In this document: piece by piece, positions 24,623 to 33,633 of the stretch
How positions within the stretch are numbered: position 1 is the first letter of the stretch
How the letters are laid out: each line of letters starts with the position of its first letter
Assembly: GCA_023421675.1 (NCBI GenBank)
Contig: JAEZTC010000013.1
Span: 496,001 to 560,000 of the forward strand
DNA from: Bacillota bacterium
GTDB lineage: Bacteria > Bacillota > Clostridia > Acetivibrionales > JANLFN01
Length of the DNA stretch: 64,000 nucleotides
Reading direction: 5' to 3'
The notes under the pieces: model-generated
Told to the model about the DNA's origin: nothing
What the model saw: only the letters and a program-made list of their open reading frames with translations
The model's database searches: none
Translations under genes and position numbers: made by a program

Positions 24623-26149
24623 ATGGCCATAGGTTATCTTATTGGAATAGATATTGGTACACAAGGAACTAAAACTTCACTTATATCAGTTGATGGTACA
24701 GTTATATCTGAATCATTTGAGCAGTCAAGACTTATATACCCTGAAAAAGGTGCTGTAGAGCAGGAACCTGATGAAATCTACCTTTCATGCCTTAGAACAA
24801 TCAAGGAAGCTGTAATTAAAGCAGATATAGACCCAAAGGATATTCTTGCTTTAGGTATAGATGGGCAAATGGCTGGAATCCTCGGAATAGATAAGGATTG
24901 GAACGCTGTTACCCCTTATGATTCCTGGCTTGATAACAGATGCAGCGAATATAAGGATCTAATAAAGGAATGGGATGCGGAAAAGGTGGTTTCCATTTCC
25001 GGATGTCCCGCAATGATACATCATGCACCTAAAATAATGTGGTGGAAGAATAAAAGGCCTGAAAGCTATGCAAGAATAAATAAGTTCATTATGCCAGGTG
25101 CCTATGTAGCGGGAAGAATGTGCGGCTTAAAAAGCGATAAGGCATATATAGATTACACATATCTTCATTTTACAGGTTTATCGGATTTGAAAAATCTCAA
25201 GTGGTCTGATGAACTGCTGAATGCATTCGGAATAGAAAAGTCAAAAATGCCTGAGATTGTTGAGCCGTGGAAAATTATCGGAACAATAAATTCGGAAGCT
25301 GCAGCACAATGCGGACTAAAGCAGGGGACGCCTGTAATTGCAGGCTGTGGTGACACATCTGCTACCGCTTATGGGGCAGGAATTGTTGAGAAAGGAATCG
25401 CTTTTGATGTTGCAGGTACTGCATCAGTATTCTCGTGCTGCGTTGATGAATATTCACCGGATATTAATAATAAGACTCTGATATTTGCAAAATCGGTAAT
25501 ACCGGGCTTATGGAATCCAATGGCTTATATCAGCGGAGGCGGCCTTTGCCTTAAATGGCTAAGAGATGAGCTCAATACAAAAGAATATTCCTACTCATAT
25601 AAAGAACTTGATGTTATGGCAGCCGGTATTCCAGCCGGAAGTGAAGAACTTATATTTATCCCGCATTTTAACGGCAGATTGCTGCCGGATGTTCCAAATA
25701 TAAGAGGAAGCTGGATGGGCCTTAGTTGGGTTCATACCAAGGCTCATTTGTACAGATCCATTATGGAAGGAATTGCATATGAGTATAAGTACTATCTTAG
25801 CATATTGAAAAGTCTTGTGGGAAATATTGAACTGTCTCATGTGCTTGCAATAGGCGGAGGAGCGAAAAGCCGACTTTTCAACTCCATAAAGGCTGATGTG
25901 CTTGGAGTGCCATATAGTACACAGGACAGAAGTGATACTGCAACACTTGGAGTGGCAATACTTGCGGGCTATGGAGCAGGTATATATAATGATTTGGTAA
26001 CGGCTATAAAGGGTATTGTAAAACATGAAGGATTGGTACAACCTGAAACAAAAAACGCAGATGTTTACAACAGGTTTTCAAAAGTATATGAAGATTCCTT
26101 TGAAATGTTTGATAAATTTTACAGGGGGCTGCTTGGTTCCAATATTTAA
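24623..26149 (+). CDS. FGGY-family carbohydrate kinase (xylulokinase-like), copy 1
   Basis: This 508-residue kinase has the two actin-like ATPase domains of the FGGY family: N-terminal phosphate-1 motif GIDIGTQGTKTSLI, GIDGQM near 73, the catalytic Asp segment CGDTSATAYGAG near 242, and the C-terminal adenosine motif AIGGGAKSRLF near 408. Substrates in the family include xylulose, gluconate, erythritol and fuculose, so the sugar cannot be named. It lies between the aldolase and the DeoR regulator. It is close in type to the kinase at 43222. Confidence 0.88.
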   Translation: MAIGYLIGIDIGTQGTKTSLISVDGTVISESFEQSRLIYPEKGAVEQEPDEIYLSCLRTIKEAVIKADIDPKDILALGIDGQMAGILGIDKDWNAVTPYDSWLDNRCSEYKDLIKEWDAEKVVSISGCPAMIHHAPKIMWWKNKRPESYARINKFIMPGAYVAGRMCGLKSDKAYIDYTYLHFTGLSDLKNLKWSDELLNAFGIEKSKMPEIVEPWKIIGTINSEAAAQCGLKQGTPVIAGCGDTSATAYGAGIVEKGIAFDVAGTASVFSCCVDEYSPDINNKTLIFAKSVIPGLWNPMAYISGGGLCLKWLRDELNTKEYSYSYKELDVMAAGIPAGSEELIFIPHFNGRLLPDVPNIRGSWMGLSWVHTKAHLYRSIMEGIAYEYKYYLSILKSLVGNIELSHVLAIGGGAKSRLFNSIKADVLGVPYSTQDRSDTATLGVAILAGYGAGIYNDLVTAIKGIVKHEGLVQPETKNADVYNRFSKVYEDSFEMFDKFYRGLLGSNI

Positions 26150-26220
26150 CTGCAAAAGAACTTATATTTGTTATATAATTTAGTTAATATGTTTTAAAAC
26201 TAAATTTGGAGTGATAAATA

Positions 26221-27009
26221 ATGGATCAGGCAGAAAAAGAGCCTATGTTTGCAGAGGAACGTAAGAGAAAGATTTTGGAGTTGCTTGAACAGAATGAAAA
26301 AATTAGTGTTCAGGAGCTGTGTGAATATTTTGGAGTAAGCAGTTCAACAATAAGGAACGACCTAAGGGAAATGGACAGTGAAAAGCTGCTTGAAAGGACG
26401 CATGGCGGTGCCATACTTCCCTCTAAAAAGAGCTTTGAACTTACTTCAACCCAAAAGGAAGTCAAGAACCTTGATGAAAAGAAAGCCATTGCGCAAATAG
26501 CTGCAGATATGATTGAAGATGGCGACACCATTCTTCTTGATACGGGTACAACAACGCTTGAACTTGCAAGAAATCTTAAAAATAAAAGGGATATAACTGT
26601 AGTCGTTAATGATATAGAAATAGCCCGCTGCCTTGAGGATTTTGATGGAGTGAGTATTATACTTCTTGGCGGCATAATGCGTAAAAAGTTTCACTGTGCA
26701 GTTGGACCCATTGCAATTAATGCGCTGTCAACATTAAGCGTAGATAAAGCTTTTATGGCAACCAATGGAGTTTCATTCAAAAAAGGCCTGTCAACACCTG
26801 AAATCAATCAGGCGGAAGTTAAAAAAATGATGATATCTATTTCTTCCGAAGTAATTTTGTTATGTGACAGCAGTAAAATCGGCAAGGATTCATTTGTTAA
26901 ATTCGCATCCATTTCGGAAATAAATAAAATAGTTACAGACTCAAATCTTAGTAAATATGATGCAGCAGAATTTGAAGAAAATAAAATTGAAGTAATAATT
27001 GCAAAATAA
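26221..27009 (+). CDS. DeoR-family transcriptional regulator
   Basis: This 262-residue regulator has a DeoR-type helix-turn-helix (about 12-65: RKRKILELLEQNEKISVQEL then VSSSTIRNDLREM; the RTHGG segment follows). A C-terminal sugar-phosphate sensor domain (about 85-250) has the DTGTTTLELA motif. Such regulators usually repress catabolic operons until a phosphorylated intermediate binds. Its candidate operators are the phased decamers before module A (18862), in the promoter at 21000, and before module B (38711). A TATAAT (26174-26179) upstream suggests it may also have its own weak promoter. Confidence 0.9.
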   Translation: MDQAEKEPMFAEERKRKILELLEQNEKISVQELCEYFGVSSSTIRNDLREMDSEKLLERTHGGAILPSKKSFELTSTQKEVKNLDEKKAIAQIAADMIEDGDTILLDTGTTTLELARNLKNKRDITVVVNDIEIARCLEDFDGVSIILLGGIMRKKFHCAVGPIAINALSTLSVDKAFMATNGVSFKKGLSTPEINQAEVKKMMISISSEVILLCDSSKIGKDSFVKFASISEINKIVTDSNLSKYDAAEFEENKIEVIIAK

Positions 27010-27035
27010 ATCACAATAATATAGGGGGTAATATA

Positions 27036-28352
27036 ATGAAGGCACGTTTGCTTCCGGTCTATTTTGATTCAACAAAAAACGAAGAATATGATGAGCAGTA
27101 TAAAATAATCAAGGAATTACTCAAGGATGAAGCAGAGCTGCTTGAACCTGTACCTTTAGGAGCCCCTGTTAACGATGTTGATGCTGTGGTTTTTCTGCAG
27201 CTTGTGGGTGAAGCTTACAGACAGGTAAAATCCATACAAAACATAAATGTGCCTATAGTAATCATAACCTCTGAGTTTGGAACGGTAGCGATGTGGGACT
27301 GGGAAATAGTTACCTTTCTCAAGCAAAACGGTGTAAAGCCTCTTACGCCATATAATATTGAAATAACAAAAACAATTTGCCGTTCACTGGCACTTAAAAA
27401 AGAGCTTAAGAATACAAAATTCCTTATCTTCCAGGACAACCCCGGTGAAGGTATGCAGGCTAGTATTTTCAAACGCTTTTACTGGTGGGAAAATGAATGT
27501 ACCCAGCTTATAAAAGAAAAACTGGGTGTTTCTATTGAAAAAATGAGTTTTAAAAAACTTGCAGAGGATGCAAAGCAAATCTCCGATGAAGCAGCTGAAG
27601 CAGAGTGGAAAAAGTGGGATTTTAAAAATGAAGGTGTTTCAACAAAGTCCATTTTAAGTGCAGTTAAAATATATCTTGCAGTAAAAGAAATTACGGATAA
27701 GGATAGCAGTATTAAAGGAATAGGCGCAAACTGCCTTAATGAATCCTTCTTTTCTGACACTACTCCATGCCTTGCCTGGAATATGCTTTATGAAGAAAAG
27801 GGCATTATTTGGGCATGCGAGGGAGATACAATGTCGCTTTTGACAGAATATATAATTAACAAATCTCTCAATACACCGGTAATGACAAGCAATGTGTACC
27901 CCTTCCTTATGGGAATGGCTGCACTGAAACATGAAAAAATTGATAAGTTCCCGCAGGCTGATGACCCGGACAACCATATACTTGTTGTACACTGCGGCTA
28001 TACCGGTCTAATGCCAAGGTGCATGTGCACTGAATGGACTATGCGTCCAAAAGTACTTGGTATTGTAGACGATAACGCTATTGCAATAGATTCAAGAATG
28101 CCTGAAGGAGATGTAACTCTTGCAAAGCTCCACCCATCCTTTGATAAGCTTCTTATCATAGAGGGTGACCTTGAAAAGTATGTTCAATATCCTGGATCAG
28201 ACTGCAGAAATGGCGCGCTTATAAAGGTTAAGGACGGTCATAGGATAATGGATGAGCTTTATTCACATCATGACATTCTTATGAATGGTAAGAGGGCAGT
28301 AGAGCTTAAAGCTATGGCTAAGGTTCTTGGACTGGTGTCTGAAGAAATTTAG
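27036..28352 (+). CDS. L-fucose/L-arabinose isomerase-like protein
   Basis: This 438-residue protein resembles the fucose/arabinose isomerase fold. Metal-binding candidates are the Glu in CLNESFFSDTTPCLAWN and the Asp/Glu in CEGDTMSLL, with a C-terminal HHDILMNG segment. It is shorter than classical FucI (about 590 residues), like other clostridial members of uncertain substrate. It would interconvert an aldose and ketose. The RBS is AGGGGG. It sits between the DeoR gene and a second Gfo/Idh/MocA gene. Confidence 0.75.
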   Translation: MKARLLPVYFDSTKNEEYDEQYKIIKELLKDEAELLEPVPLGAPVNDVDAVVFLQLVGEAYRQVKSIQNINVPIVIITSEFGTVAMWDWEIVTFLKQNGVKPLTPYNIEITKTICRSLALKKELKNTKFLIFQDNPGEGMQASIFKRFYWWENECTQLIKEKLGVSIEKMSFKKLAEDAKQISDEAAEAEWKKWDFKNEGVSTKSILSAVKIYLAVKEITDKDSSIKGIGANCLNESFFSDTTPCLAWNMLYEEKGIIWACEGDTMSLLTEYIINKSLNTPVMTSNVYPFLMGMAALKHEKIDKFPQADDPDNHILVVHCGYTGLMPRCMCTEWTMRPKVLGIVDDNAIAIDSRMPEGDVTLAKLHPSFDKLLIIEGDLEKYVQYPGSDCRNGALIKVKDGHRIMDELYSHHDILMNGKRAVELKAMAKVLGLVSEEI

Positions 28353-28475
28353 TTATCTATAAATATTATAACAATATAATGAAATATCAAATTTTTGACT
28401 ATTCATAAGTGAATAAGTTTGGCTTGTGAAAGAAAGCCTTATATTAGAAATTATAAGAATAGGGAGGATAAGAAC

Positions 28476-29651
28476 ATGAGGCAACTGAATATCGCTCTCA
28501 TAGGCTACAAGTTTATGGGAAAGGCACACAGTTTCGGTATTGATGCTGCACCTTTCTTCTTCAAAAACGGTGTTAAACCTGTCAAAAAGCTTATATGCGG
28601 ACGCACAGAGCACCTTGTAAAGCAGGCTGCAGAGGAATTCGGCTGGGAATGGTATTGTACCGACTGGCGTGAAGCTTTGGAAAGGGACGACATCGACATT
28701 ATTGACATTGCGACTCCTACTGTAAATCATAAGGAAATTGCCATAGCTGCTGCTAAGGCAGGAAAACATATCTTTTGTGAAAAGCCTCTTGCCATGAATG
28801 CGGCAGAAGCAAAAGAAATGTATGAAACCGCTGAAAAGTATAAGGTTAAGCATATGCTTGGACATAACTACCGCAGGGTTCCAGCTATAGCATTTGCTAA
28901 AAAGCTTATAGAAGAAGGTAAACTAGGTGAAATATATCACTTCAGAGGCGTATACCTTCAGGACTGGATAATGGATCCCGATTTCCCTGCAATATGGAAG
29001 CTTGATAAAAGTGTAGCTGGATCAGGGCCTCATGGGGATTTGAATGCACATATAATTGATCTTGCAAGGTTCCTTGTAGGTGAAATTGATAAGGTTGTAG
29101 GTATGCAGGAGACCTTTATCAAGAAAAGACCAAAGGCTGTTGTAGAGGAAAAGCTTTCTACCATGCTTACTGCTGAAGGTGATGAGGTTAAAAAGGAATA
29201 TGTTGATGTAACAGTAGACGACACTACAGCTTTCCTTGCCAAATTCAAGAATGGTGCTGTTGGTACCTTTGAAGCAACAAGGTTTGCGGGTGGCAGAAAG
29301 AATCATGAAAGAATCGAAATAAACGGCAGTAAGGGCTCATTGGTATTCAATTTTGAAAGAATGAACGAGCTTGAATTCTGGTCCAAGGAAGATGACCTTG
29401 AAGTACAGGGCTTCAGGACAATACTTGTAACAGAGGGCGTACATCCATATATAAGCAACTGGTGGCCTGCAGGACACGTTATAGGATATGAGAATACCTT
29501 TGTAAATGAATTTGCGGATTTCTTCCAGAACATTCAGGAGGATACAATGCCTCATCCTAATTTCTTTGACGGCTGGAAAAATAATCAGGTGCTTGATGCA
29601 GTTACAAAATCCATTGAAACGGGTACATGGCAAAATACTGACGATATGTAA
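28476..29651 (+). CDS. Gfo/Idh/MocA family oxidoreductase, copy 2
   Basis: The start is set at ATG 28476, with AGGGAGGA 8 bases upstream; an upstream TTG at 28419 lacks a ribosome site. The 391-residue protein has the NAD(P) motif ALIGYKFMGKAHS, the family lysine in FCEKPLAM near 98, and SGPHGDLNAHIIDLARFL near 180. It is longer than the paralogue at 18958 and differs in the catalytic segment, so it probably acts on another substrate or step. The TIM-barrel isomerase follows after 50 bases, and such pairs are common in sugar and inositol operons. Confidence 0.88.
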   Translation: MRQLNIALIGYKFMGKAHSFGIDAAPFFFKNGVKPVKKLICGRTEHLVKQAAEEFGWEWYCTDWREALERDDIDIIDIATPTVNHKEIAIAAAKAGKHIFCEKPLAMNAAEAKEMYETAEKYKVKHMLGHNYRRVPAIAFAKKLIEEGKLGEIYHFRGVYLQDWIMDPDFPAIWKLDKSVAGSGPHGDLNAHIIDLARFLVGEIDKVVGMQETFIKKRPKAVVEEKLSTMLTAEGDEVKKEYVDVTVDDTTAFLAKFKNGAVGTFEATRFAGGRKNHERIEINGSKGSLVFNFERMNELEFWSKEDDLEVQGFRTILVTEGVHPYISNWWPAGHVIGYENTFVNEFADFFQNIQEDTMPHPNFFDGWKNNQVLDAVTKSIETGTWQNTDDM

Positions 29652-29701
29652 ATAGTGGTATCAAAATTTAAATATAAATACCAATCAAGGGAGGATTCAG
29701 T

Positions 29702-30562
29702 ATGAAAGTTGGAATTGATAGTTATTGTTATCACAGGTTTTTTGGAGAGGTTTACCCTGACCAGAAGAGGCCTGAAAAAAACATGACAATGCAGGATTTT
29801 CTCAAGAGGGCAAAGGAACTCGATGTTGACGGTGTATCACTGGAATCATGCTTTTTCCCAAGCTATGATGAAGGCTGGCTGAAGGAATTAAAGGCACAGC
29901 TTGATGAATATGGGTTTGACCGTGTTTATGCATGGGGCCACCCCGATGGTCTTGAACGCGGTAAAAGTATAGATGCATATAATGACATGATAGCAAATAT
30001 ACCAAGGGCTAAAGCAATAGGTGCCGATGTAATGCGTGTAACAGGAAGCAGCCTGATGTTCAGACATGAACCTCATGGGCCGCAAATAGAGGCTTTGACT
30101 AAACAATTCAAGGATGCAATCAAGATCGCAGAAGAATATGGTATAAAAATGGCTGTAGAAAATCATATTGATTTTACTTCAGATGAAATTCTGCAAATCC
30201 TTGAAGGAGTAAACTCGCCTAATTTTGGACTCAATTTTGATACAGGCAACTTCCTAAGGCTTCTTGATGATCCGGTAGCAGGTATGGAAAAGCTTGCACC
30301 TTATGTATTTGCAACACATGTTAAGGACCTTATGCCTGATAAAAATGCAGCTCCTACCGAATGGTTCTTCTTTGCAGGAGTACCGGTTGGAAAGGGACTT
30401 ATAAATAACCAAAAGCTTGCCGAAATGCTTAAAAAGGCAAATTATAAAGGCTTCCTGGCTGTAGAAATAGATCATCCTCACACTGATTGGACAGGACTTG
30501 AAGATGAAGCTGTTGCTATAAGCGTTAAGGAACTCAAAAAGATATCTGATGCACTAAAGTAA
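29702..30562 (+). CDS. TIM-barrel sugar isomerase/epimerase, copy 1
   Basis: This 286-residue xylose-isomerase-like TIM-barrel protein has the metal ligands typical of the AP-endonuclease-2 / epimerase family: Glu in AVENHIDFTS (near 155), Asp in LNFDTGNF (near 182), His in ATHVKD (near 206) and Glu in AVEIDHPH (near 258). Members catalyse ketose epimerisation, tagaturonate epimerisation (IolO) or inosose dehydration. It is the last gene of module A and is followed by a strong terminator. Confidence 0.88.
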   Translation: MKVGIDSYCYHRFFGEVYPDQKRPEKNMTMQDFLKRAKELDVDGVSLESCFFPSYDEGWLKELKAQLDEYGFDRVYAWGHPDGLERGKSIDAYNDMIANIPRAKAIGADVMRVTGSSLMFRHEPHGPQIEALTKQFKDAIKIAEEYGIKMAVENHIDFTSDEILQILEGVNSPNFGLNFDTGNFLRLLDDPVAGMEKLAPYVFATHVKDLMPDKNAAPTEWFFFAGVPVGKGLINNQKLAEMLKKANYKGFLAVEIDHPHTDWTGLEDEAVAISVKELKKISDALK

Positions 30563-30583
30563 GAAAAAATACAAAACACTCCT

Positions 30584-30625
30584 AAAAAAGTAAAAGACAG
30601 ATGATAGCCATCTGTCTTTACTTTT
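30584..30625. terminator. Bidirectional terminator between module A and mogA
   Basis: A long stem AGTAAAAGACAGATG / CATCTGTCTTTACTT (about 30589-30623), with an A run before and T-rich sequence after, serves both the plus-strand module A and the minus-strand mogA. Confidence 0.88.
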
Positions 30626-30631
30626 ATTATA

Positions 30632-31123
30632 TTATTTCCTGGCGCATTCACCTGTTGTTCCTATAAGAATTTGTATTGCGTGTGTGAGCACCGGTAAGAT
30701 TACTTCCAATGACTCTGATACTGCCTTCGGACTTCCCGGCATATTTATAATGAGTGTTTTGCCTCGTATTCCGGCTACTGCCCGTGAAAGCATTGCACGG
30801 TCTGTTATTTGGAGGCTTTTCTGTCTCATAGCTTCAGGTATTCCAGGGACCTGTCTTTCAACAACATCCAGAGTTGCCTCCGGAGTAATATCACGGGGAG
30901 AAAAACCTGTTCCACCGGTTGTAAGTATAAGGTCGGCTCCATAGTCATCAGATATCTCTACAAGTGTTTGTGATATCTGCTGCCTGTCATCAGGGACAAT
31001 CCTGTAAATGATAACTTCGCCTCCTATTTGCTTTACAGCGTCTGCTATTACTTTTCCGCTTTCGTCAACTCGTTCACCTTTAGAACCTTTATCACTTGCA
31101 GTGAGAATTCCAACTTTAATCAT
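30632..31123 (-). CDS. mogA: MogA/MoaB-type molybdopterin adenylyltransferase
   Basis: The start is ATG at 31123, preceded by GGGAGGT; an in-frame TTG four codons upstream lies inside that ribosome site. The 163-residue protein has the family motifs TGGTGFSPRDITPEAT and NMPGSPKAVSE, matching MogA/MoaB. The enzyme adenylates molybdopterin so that MoeA can insert molybdate or tungstate. It is transcribed away from the tup operon across a shared intergenic region of about 255 bases, so both may answer to the same elements. Length is normal. Confidence 0.92.
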   Translation of the reverse strand: MIKVGILTASDKGSKGERVDESGKVIADAVKQIGGEVIIYRIVPDDRQQISQTLVEISDDYGADLILTTGGTGFSPRDITPEATLDVVERQVPGIPEAMRQKSLQITDRAMLSRAVAGIRGKTLIINMPGSPKAVSESLEVILPVLTHAIQILIGTTGECARK

Positions 31124-31216
31124 GTTACCTCCCAAATCATATATTTCAATATATTTGAAATAATACTATCTATAAATCATTCGTTAAATTGTTAATAAAG
31201 CTAAACATAAAACATA

Positions 31217-31245
31217 TTGACTTTGTCATAATAAAATTATAACAT
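31217..31245 (+). promoter_or_regulatory. Promoter of the tungstate/cofactor operon
   Basis: TTGACT (31217-31222), a 17-base spacer and TAACAT (31240-31245). The -10 region is embedded in the operator-like element at 31236-31254. Confidence 0.6.
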
Positions 31246-31254
31246 TATAACAAG
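31236..31254. promoter_or_regulatory. Operator-like element over the tupA promoter
   Basis: The element contains TTATAACATTATA, a 13-base match to the 18-base element found at 38808 and 49473. Read on the other strand it begins CTTGTTATAA, as does the 38806 site. It covers the -10 box, so binding would repress. Confidence 0.4.
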
Positions 31255-31271
31255 TAGACGTCTATATAATA

Positions 31272-31374
31272 AATTAAATCTCCGAGCCCTGAATTCTAAA
31301 GTACATACCATGAATTCCCGGCCGAAAGGGTGGGTCTGGAAACAAGCCTGCCTTCCAATCACGCAAAGGAGGAA
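31272..31374 (+). ncRNA. Moco/Tuco-type riboswitch before tupA
   Basis: The leader contains CTCCGAGCCC at its 5' side, ACATACCATG, a GNRA-capped hairpin CGGCCGAAAGGGTGGG, AAGCCTGCC and CACGCAAAGGAGG at the 3' side, the order I recall for the Moco RNA motif. CTCC (31280-31283) can pair with GGAG (31368-31371), so the closing helix would hide the ribosome site of tupA and give translational control. The compact tetraloop-capped hairpin and the tungstate genes downstream favour the tungsten-cofactor (Tuco) variant. Confidence 0.85.
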
Positions 31375-31378
31375 CAAA

Positions 31379-32236
31379 ATGTTTAAGTACAGTTCAAAAC
31401 ACTTTTCAAAAAGAATTATTTCTGTTGTTTTAGTTTCAATCTTTAGTATTTCAATGTTAGCAAGCTGCGGATCAAAAAGCGGCGGTAGCATCACGTTATC
31501 GACAACCACCAGTGTAAGGGATTCAGGTCTTCTGGATTATTTACAGCCTGAATTTGAAAAAGATACAGGAATAAAGATGAAAATACTTGCTCAGGGTACA
31601 GGTCAGGCTATTAAAACCGGTGAAGATGGAAATGCAGATGTGTTATTCGTTCATGATAAAAAATCTGAAGAAAAATTTGTTTCGGACGGTAACGGCTTAA
31701 AAAGGGTAGAGTTAATGTATAACTATTTTGTTATTGTCGGTCCTAAAAATGATCCTGCCGGAATTAAAGCATCTAACTTAACAGATGCAGCTGCTGCCTT
31801 TAAGAAGGTAATGGACAATAAGTCTACCTTTGTTTCAAGAGGTGACGACTCAGGAACAAACAAAAAGGAACTTGCATTATGGACCAGCGTTAATATTAAA
31901 CCTTCTGGAAGCTGGTATGTATCTGCCGGAAAAGGTATGGGCGATGTTCTTATGATGACAAGTGAAAAACAGGGATATACTTTGACAGATAAGGCTACTT
32001 ATCTTTCTATGAAGGATAAGCTTAACCTGGAGATAGTTCTTGAAAACGCAAAGAATCTGTTAAACCAATATACACTTATTGCAGTTAGCCCTGATAAGCA
32101 TAAAGGTATTAATAATAAGGGTGCACAGGAATTCGTAGATTGGATGACCTCAGACAAGGGGCTTAAGATGATTGGTGAGTATGGTAAGGATAAGTACGGT
32201 GTAAATCTTTTTACAGTCAATTATAAATCCAAATAA
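31379..32236 (+). CDS. tupA: Tungstate-binding lipoprotein TupA
   Basis: The start ATG 31379 follows AAAGGAGG; the longer reading frame from 31310 would run through the riboswitch. The 285-residue protein has a signal peptide with lipobox LASC (Cys30). The TupA hallmarks are TTTSVRDSGLLDYLQPEF after the lipidated Cys and SRGDDSGTNKKELALW near residue 160, which hold the oxyanion-binding Thr/Ser/Arg residues. TupA delivers tungstate to the TupBC transporter with high selectivity over molybdate. It is the first gene of the riboswitch-controlled operon. Confidence 0.92.
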   Translation: MFKYSSKHFSKRIISVVLVSIFSISMLASCGSKSGGSITLSTTTSVRDSGLLDYLQPEFEKDTGIKMKILAQGTGQAIKTGEDGNADVLFVHDKKSEEKFVSDGNGLKRVELMYNYFVIVGPKNDPAGIKASNLTDAAAAFKKVMDNKSTFVSRGDDSGTNKKELALWTSVNIKPSGSWYVSAGKGMGDVLMMTSEKQGYTLTDKATYLSMKDKLNLEIVLENAKNLLNQYTLIAVSPDKHKGINNKGAQEFVDWMTSDKGLKMIGEYGKDKYGVNLFTVNYKSK

Positions 32237-32249
32237 AGCTGGTGCTCAA

Positions 32250-32942
32250 TTGTTTGATGAAATTACTGAAGGCCTTAAAGGGGCCTTCAACCTTATAACA
32301 ACCTTCAATGGTGAATTATATGAAATAATTGCTCTTACGCTTGTTGTTACAATAGTCAGTACTTGCATTTCTGCAGCAGCAGGTCTGCCCTTTGGAGTTT
32401 TTATAGGAAGCCGTAGTTTCAGGGGCAAAAAACTGCTTGGAAGCCTTGTAAATACATTTATGGGGCTTCCGCCTGTGGTTGCAGGACTTATTGTATATAT
32501 CTTTCTTTCAAGAAAAGGCCCCTTGGGGTCACTGCAGCTTTTGTTTACGCCGGCTGCAATGGTTATTGCACAGGTAATAATCATCTTTCCAATTATAACT
32601 GGACTGTCAATGGCTGCTGTAAAGCTCAGGAACAGTGCTGTGCAGGAAACCTGCAAAGGACTTGGAATAGGAAAATTTAAAACGCTTTTCATACTGATAT
32701 ATGAATGTAGATACCCATTGGTATCAGGTTTGTTGGCCGGCTATGGACGTGCGATATCGGAAGTTGGTGCAGTAATGCTGGTGGGAGGCAATATCGAACA
32801 CAGCACGAGGGTAATGACAACTGCAATAGTTCTTGAAACCGGAAAGGGTGAATACAGCAATGCTATAGCAATTGGAATAGTGCTGCTGCTGATATCGTTT
32901 ATTGTAAACTGGGCCGTACGAAGGTTTCAGGAGGAAAAATGA
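32250..32942 (+). CDS. tupB: Tungstate ABC transporter permease TupB
   Basis: This 230-residue membrane protein starts at TTG with a weak ribosome site, 13 bases after tupA. It has about five to six helices and the binding-protein-dependent permease loop EVGAVMLVGGNIEHSTRVMTTAIVLE near 168, characteristic of the TupB/WtpB/ModB group. With TupA and TupC it imports tungstate. Its stop overlaps the start of tupC by 4 bases (ATGA), indicating translational coupling. Confidence 0.9.
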   Translation: MFDEITEGLKGAFNLITTFNGELYEIIALTLVVTIVSTCISAAAGLPFGVFIGSRSFRGKKLLGSLVNTFMGLPPVVAGLIVYIFLSRKGPLGSLQLLFTPAAMVIAQVIIIFPIITGLSMAAVKLRNSAVQETCKGLGIGKFKTLFILIYECRYPLVSGLLAGYGRAISEVGAVMLVGGNIEHSTRVMTTAIVLETGKGEYSNAIAIGIVLLLISFIVNWAVRRFQEEK

Positions 32943-33628
32943 AGTTAGGTCTTTATGGTGTTAAAAAAACATATAACGGCAGAATTGTTCTTGATGTAAG
33001 TGAGCTGACATTTGATAATGGAAAGATATATGCGATTATTGGACCTAATGGATCGGGAAAAACAACAATGCTAAGGGTTATTTCAGGAATTGATAAATTT
33101 GATTCGGGAAAAATACTTTATGACAATACTGAAGCATTCCCATCCGATGATGTATCGTATATGCCTCAAAAGCCTTATATGTTTGATGTTTCGGTAATAA
33201 ATAATGTTCTTGCAGGTATGGGTAGAAAAGAAGCAGATGTTTCTGAAGCTGAAAAAGCTCTCGAATTTGTTTCTATGAGTAAATTTTTAAGAGCGAGAGC
33301 TGTTTCACTTTCAGGAGGGGAAGCACAAAGAGTTGCACTTGCCAGAACGCTTGTACTTGGACGGAGTCTAGTTTTATTGGATGAACCGGCTTCATCAGCT
33401 GATATATCCAGCGCAAGACTGATAGAAAATTATATTAAACATTCAAGTAAAGAGAATGACTCTACAGTAATATTTTCTACGCACAGTCCATCCCAAGCGC
33501 TCCGAATAGCAGATGAACTTGTATTTTTATGGAACGGCAGGGTGATTGAGCAGGGAAGTGTTGATACAGTTCTTGCCAATCCCAAAACAGACGAACTAAC
33601 GGAATTTTTAATGAATTGGAGAATTTGA
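32939..33628 (+). CDS. tupC: Tungstate ABC transporter ATPase TupC
   Basis: This 229-residue ATPase has Walker A GPNGSGKTT (near 36-44), a Q-loop in MPQKPYMF, the signature LSGGEAQRVALART (near 125) and Walker B LVLLDEPASSAD (near 144). It overlaps tupB by four bases and is itself overlapped or abutted by moeA. It powers tungstate import by TupAB. The absence of a C-terminal molybdate-binding TOBE domain fits the TupC type rather than ModC. Confidence 0.9.
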   Translation: MKLGLYGVKKTYNGRIVLDVSELTFDNGKIYAIIGPNGSGKTTMLRVISGIDKFDSGKILYDNTEAFPSDDVSYMPQKPYMFDVSVINNVLAGMGRKEADVSEAEKALEFVSMSKFLRARAVSLSGGEAQRVALARTLVLGRSLVLLDEPASSADISSARLIENYIKHSSKENDSTVIFSTHSPSQALRIADELVFLWNGRVIEQGSVDTVLANPKTDELTEFLMNWRI

Positions 33629-33633
33629 GGCCA

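Noticed and set aside
31310..31378. N-terminal extension of TupA
   Set aside because: It lies in the riboswitch, and the signal peptide begins properly at ATG 31379.
32246..32692. Antisense frame over tupB
   Set aside because: It is rich in Pro, Ile and Ser, as expected for the complement of a membrane-protein gene, and tupB is clearly real.
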